Below, piece after piece: positions 60,933 through 64,000 of a stretch of DNA of 64,000 nucleotides. The position numbers and the translations under genes were made by a program. The notes below the pieces were generated by a model, which was not told where the DNA came from, ran no database searches, and was given only the letters and a program-made list of their open reading frames with translations. Within the stretch, counting starts at the first letter, position 1. The number at the start of each line of letters is the position of its first letter. Source of the DNA: Streptomyces sp. CC0208 (GTDB taxonomy: Bacteria; Actinomycetota; Actinomycetes; Streptomycetales; Streptomycetaceae); contig NZ_CP031969.1 of the NCBI RefSeq assembly GCF_003443735.1, positions 4,340,001 through 4,404,000 on the forward strand, given 5' to 3'.

Positions 60933-60995
60933 GTCAACACAATGCGACCCCACGAATGATCCGGATGCGGACGCACACGGCGCCGGCGCGCTCGT
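60933..60995 (+). promoter_or_regulatory. Copy C of the 63-bp cluster promoter element
   Basis: The plus-strand copy starts GTCAACACAATGCGACCCC, contains ACGAATGATCC and ATGCGGACGCAC, and ends GCCGGCGCGCTCGT. It aligns without gaps to copy B at about 49 of 63 positions. It ends 66 bp before the GTG of the LysX-like gene. The same 246-bp gap also contains the sulfotransferase promoter on the other strand. Confidence 0.78.
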
Positions 60996-61061
60996 AGTTT
61001 CCTTTCACGCGGCAGACCGGTATGTCACCCGGTGAACCGGTGGCCCTAATACGGAGGTCAT

Positions 61062-61940
61062 GTGTCAGCGGCATCAGAGCGCCCAAGTGGCCACAAGATC
61101 GCCATACTCGCCAGTCGGGTCGGTGCGGACGAGAAAAGGCTGTTCGACGCATTCGACCGGCGCGGTGTGCCCTTCGACCACCTGGACACGCGCCGGCAGT
61201 GGTTTCTGGCCGGACAGCGCGACATGCCCTGGAATCTCGCGCTGAATCGCGAGATAGGACAGGTACGTGCGGCCTACGCGGCCCACAGCCTCGCCGCGGC
61301 GGGAGTCGAGGTGGTCAACAGCGCGGAGGCCACCGAGGCGTGCGGCGACAAGTGGCGCACCACCATGGTCCTGCAGGCGGCCCGGCTGCCGACCCCACGC
61401 ACCGCGCTCGGCCTCACTCCGCAGGCCGCGCTGGACGCCCTCGACTCGCTCGGCTACCCGGCGCTGATCAAACCGCTGGTCGGCTCGTGGGGCCGGCTGG
61501 TGGTCCGGCTGCCCGACCGCGCCGGCGCGGAAGGTGTGCTCGAGTACGCCGCCGCGCTGCCCGGCCCGCAGTCGCACCTCGCGTACGTCCAGGAGTTGAT
61601 CGACAAGCCGGGCCGGGACATCAGGGTGATCGTGGTCGGTGGTCAGGTGCTGGGCGCCGTCTACCGGACCAGCGAGTCCCTGCGTACCAATGTGGCCCTC
61701 GGCGGAGAGGCCCGGCCGTGCGAGGTGACACCGGAGATCAGCAAACTCTCCCTCGACGCGGCCGCCGCCGTAGGTGCCGAGATCGCCGGAGTCGATCTGA
61801 TCGAGGACCAGGACGGTCGGCTGCTGGTCCTGGAGGTCAACCACCGGGTCGAGTTCGCCGGTTTCCAATCCGCGCACGGCGACCGGATCGATGTCGCGGG
61901 TTTCATCGTCGACCATCTACTGGAACGAGCGCAACGATGA
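61062..61940 (+). CDS. lysX: LysX-like ATP-grasp ligase that loads the amino-group carrier protein
   Basis: This 292-residue RimK/LysX-type ligase has KIAILASRVGADEKRLFDAFDRRG at the start, the phosphate-binding LIKPLVGSWGRLV, and the late metal/substrate segment LLVLEVNHRVEFAGFQ. LysX joins the alpha-amino group of an acidic amino acid to the C-terminal Glu of LysW. Glu rather than aminoadipate is expected from known secondary-metabolite systems, but the sequence does not prove it. GTG 61062 follows GGAGGT. The gene heads a LysX-LysK-NRPS operon with copy C of the promoter element upstream. Confidence 0.88.
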   Translation: MSAASERPSGHKIAILASRVGADEKRLFDAFDRRGVPFDHLDTRRQWFLAGQRDMPWNLALNREIGQVRAAYAAHSLAAAGVEVVNSAEATEACGDKWRTTMVLQAARLPTPRTALGLTPQAALDALDSLGYPALIKPLVGSWGRLVVRLPDRAGAEGVLEYAAALPGPQSHLAYVQELIDKPGRDIRVIVVGGQVLGAVYRTSESLRTNVALGGEARPCEVTPEISKLSLDAAAAVGAEIAGVDLIEDQDGRLLVLEVNHRVEFAGFQSAHGDRIDVAGFIVDHLLERAQR

Positions 61941-63061
61941 ACTGGGCGTTCACCTCCTCCGGCGCCGTCACCGAGACGTACGCCGCCGGACTGCTGCGCA
62001 ACATGCTGGAGATCCCCTCCTCGTCCTATCAGGAGCGGGCGCTGGCCGACTACTTGGCCGAGGCGATGGCGGACCTGGGGTTCGAGGCGCACATCGACGG
62101 TGTGGGAAATGTGATCGGCGTGATCGAGCGGGGTGTCGGCCCGACCCTGATGCTCCTCGGGCACATGGACACCGTCCCGGGCCATCTCCCCGTCCGCTCC
62201 GAGGACGGCCGGCTCTACGGCCGAGGCGCCGTGGACGCGAAGGGGCCGCTCGCAGCGATGATCTGCGCCGCGGCCGGGGCGGCGGACTTCACCGGCCGGA
62301 TCGTGGTGATCGGCGTCGTCGAGGAGGAGACCCCGCGGTCCCGCGGAGCGATGGCGATCCGGGCCACCCACGACCGGCCGGACGCGCTGATCATCGGTGA
62401 ACCGAGCGGCTGGTCGAGCGTGGTGCTCGGGTACAAGGGCAAGCTCGACCTGCGCTACACCGTGAAGTGCCCCGCCACGCACCCGAGCAACCCGCTGCCG
62501 AAGGCGTCCGAACTGGCCGCCGCGTCCTGGCAGGCGCTGGTCGAGCTGCTCGGCCCGGACGCGAGCCACGGCGTGTTCGACCAGCCCGGCGCGACCCTGT
62601 GCCGGCTCAACGGCGACCTGACCACGGCGACGGCGGACCTCAGCGTCCGCCTTCCCCCTGGATTCGACGTCGACGCGTTCGTGCGCGAGCTGCGTGACCG
62701 CCTGCCGGCCGGTGATCTGGACGTGCTGAACTCGGTGGCGGCCTGCCGCGTGCGACGGGGCGACCCGGCCGTCCGCGCGCTGGTGTCCGGTATCCGGCGG
62801 TTGCACGCCCGACCGCGCCTTGCGGTGAAGACAGCCACCTCCGACATGAACACGCTCGCCGAGGTCTGGGACATCCCGATGGCGACCTACGGCCCGGGCG
62901 ACAGCAGCCTCGACCACGCCGACGACGAGCACATCGTGCTCTCGGACTACCAGCGCGGCATCGACGTGCTGACCACCGCCATCTCGGAGTTGGCACACCT
63001 GCCGGCGCGATCGGACGGCCGGGTGGCCGACGCACCACCGCGCATAAGGAGTCTCAGGTGA
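61937..63061 (+). CDS. lysK: LysK-like M20 carboxypeptidase that releases the product from AmCP
   Basis: This 374-residue M20 metallopeptidase has the metal-binding segments LLGHMDTVPG, YGRGAVDAKGPLAAM, the catalytic VEEETPRSRG (Glu-Glu) and IIGEPSGW. LysK cleaves the isopeptide bond between LysW and the finished amino acid. The ATGA overlap with the LysX-like gene and the GTGA overlap with the NRPS gene suggest direct hand-over of the released amino acid to the NRPS. A few extra residues follow the last helix. Confidence 0.9.
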   Translation: MNWAFTSSGAVTETYAAGLLRNMLEIPSSSYQERALADYLAEAMADLGFEAHIDGVGNVIGVIERGVGPTLMLLGHMDTVPGHLPVRSEDGRLYGRGAVDAKGPLAAMICAAAGAADFTGRIVVIGVVEEETPRSRGAMAIRATHDRPDALIIGEPSGWSSVVLGYKGKLDLRYTVKCPATHPSNPLPKASELAAASWQALVELLGPDASHGVFDQPGATLCRLNGDLTTATADLSVRLPPGFDVDAFVRELRDRLPAGDLDVLNSVAACRVRRGDPAVRALVSGIRRLHARPRLAVKTATSDMNTLAEVWDIPMATYGPGDSSLDHADDEHIVLSDYQRGIDVLTTAISELAHLPARSDGRVADAPPRIRSLR

Positions 63062-64000
63062 CAGACATGGCCCAGCGCCTGGCCGCGCTGCCCGATCAGC
63101 GCCGCGCACAGTTCCTCACCCGGCTCAAGGAGCATGCGGAGGCCGCGGCGAGGCGGGGCCCGACCTCGCGCGGTGACACGGGCCCGACGCCGCTGTCGTA
63201 CGAGCAGCAGTCACTCCGGATCCTGGGCCACCCGGAACCGGGCGTCCCCGGTACTGCGCTGTGCCTGCGGCTGCGGGGTGAGCTGGACGCGCAGGCGTTG
63301 CAGTCCGCGCTCTCCGCGGTGGTGACCAGACACGAGGCGCTGCGGACCTCGATCGTGCAGCGCGAGGGCGGCCCGATGCAGGTCGTCGTGGCTCAGGTCC
63401 CGGTCGAGGTGCCCTGCTTCGAAGCGGAGGGCGAGAACCACGGGCAGCGGCTGGCCGCGGCTCGGGCCCTGGTCGAGCAGTGGATCGGGACCCCGTTCGA
63501 CGTGCGCCGTACGCCGATGTGGCGTGCCATGCTGGTCAGGGTGGCGCCGGAAGACCATCTGTTCGTGTTCGGCGTACCCGCCGCCGTCTGCGACGCGCGG
63601 TCGCGTGACCTGCTGCTGCGTGAACTCGCCGAGTTCTACCGGTCGTCGCGCGAGGGCGACGCACCGCGGCTGCCCGACCTGCCCGTGCAGTACCCGGACT
63701 ACGCGGTGTGGCAGCGCGACCGCCTCGCCGGCGGCCTGGACGAGCTCACCGCGTACTGGCGCGACAGGCTGGCGGGTACCGAGGTACTGGAGTTCCCTAC
63801 CGACCGGCCACGGGCTGAGAAGCGGATCCGACCGGGCGGCAGGGCTGACTTCCCCCTCGGACACGAGGCCCTGGAGCGGGCGGCGGAGCTGGCCCGGCAG
63901 GAGGGCACGAGCCCGTTCGACGTCCTCGTCGCCGCGTTCTTCAGCCTGCTGCACCGCTACACCGGCCTGGACGACCTGGTGATCGGCTCGCCCGTCGAGA
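63058..64000 (+). CDS. NRPS, N-terminal condensation domain (cut by window edge)
   Basis: The visible 314 residues form most of a condensation domain after a 45-residue helical, Arg/Ala-rich leader. The C1-like LSYEQQSLRIL, the C2 motif VTRHEALRTSI and the C4-like YPDYAVWQRDRL are present. The C3 catalytic motif HHxxxDG is replaced by PAAVCDA, so the active His is missing. Adenylation and carrier domains would lie to the right. The GTG at 63058 overlaps the LysK-like stop; an ATG three codons downstream is possible. Confidence 0.88.
   Translation, partial: MTDMAQRLAALPDQRRAQFLTRLKEHAEAAARRGPTSRGDTGPTPLSYEQQSLRILGHPEPGVPGTALCLRLRGELDAQALQSALSAVVTRHEALRTSIVQREGGPMQVVVAQVPVEVPCFEAEGENHGQRLAAARALVEQWIGTPFDVRRTPMWRAMLVRVAPEDHLFVFGVPAAVCDARSRDLLLRELAEFYRSSREGDAPRLPDLPVQYPDYAVWQRDRLAGGLDELTAYWRDRLAGTEVLEFPTDRPRAEKRIRPGGRADFPLGHEALERAAELARQEGTSPFDVLVAAFFSLLHRYTGLDDLVIGSPVE

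Noticed and set aside
1..64000. tRNA or rRNA genes
   Set aside because: I looked for T-loop (GGTTCRA) and acceptor-stem patterns and for rRNA core sequences and found none I could support.

Overview
High G+C, frequent GTG starts, tightly overlapping ATGA/GTGA/TGATG gene junctions and the gene content (PF04672-type methyltransferase, HTTM and DUF5819 proteins, Lrp-type bkd regulator, prokaryotic phospholipase A2 remnant, IS701-type remnant) all point to a Streptomyces or close relative. The window has two halves. The left half (about 1-27.8 kb) is primary and catabolic metabolism. The right half (about 28.0-64.0 kb, running off the right edge) is a biosynthetic gene cluster.

Left half. A truncated molybdenum-cofactor gene (moeA) overlaps a MobA-like/DUF6457 fusion. 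Next is a branched-chain/aryl 2-oxoacid dehydrogenase operon (E1alpha-E1beta-E2) with a divergent Lrp-type regulator. A phenylacetate (paa) catabolic block follows: TetR-type paaR plus paaH on the minus strand, paaN divergent from them, and paaABCDE about 3.5 kb further on. One operator-like palindrome occurs three times (upstream of the dehydrogenase operon, between paaH and paaN, and upstream of paaA), which ties these units into one regulon. An acyl-CoA dehydrogenase with a KstR-like operator follows, then housekeeping genes (rhodanese, J-domain protein, DUF2252), a decayed phospholipase A2, a two-component system and an FtsX-type ABC transporter.

Right half. The cluster starts beside a broken IS701-type transposase. 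It holds a complete amino-group-carrier-protein (AmCP) set: a 59-residue LysW-like carrier ending EDWGE, LysX-, LysZ-, LysY- and LysK-like enzymes, two candidate aminotransferases, and a split transketolase translationally coupled to the carrier. It also holds PAPS supply (cysC, cysD, cysN) and a sulfotransferase. In azinomycin, ficellomycin and vazabitide biosynthesis, AmCP plus a two-carbon transketolase extension gives a diaminodihydroxyheptanoate-type unit, and sulfate acts as the leaving group for azabicyclic (aziridine) ring closure. I therefore infer a product with an azabicyclo- or aziridine-like unit. A second branch (41.6-53.8 kb) carries an aminoacyl-tRNA-synthetase-like amino acid:carrier-protein ligase, its ACP, an AurF-like diiron oxygenase, a PPTase, an alpha-oxoamine synthase, an ornithine-cyclodeaminase-like protein, an isopropylmalate-synthase-like protein, a MaoC-type dehydratase, a CitE-type lyase, two oxygenase-fold proteins, an ATP-grasp protein and an M24 aminopeptidase. 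An NRPS gene begins at the right edge. No regulator is visible in the cluster, but a 63-bp promoter element recurs upstream of four of its transcription units.
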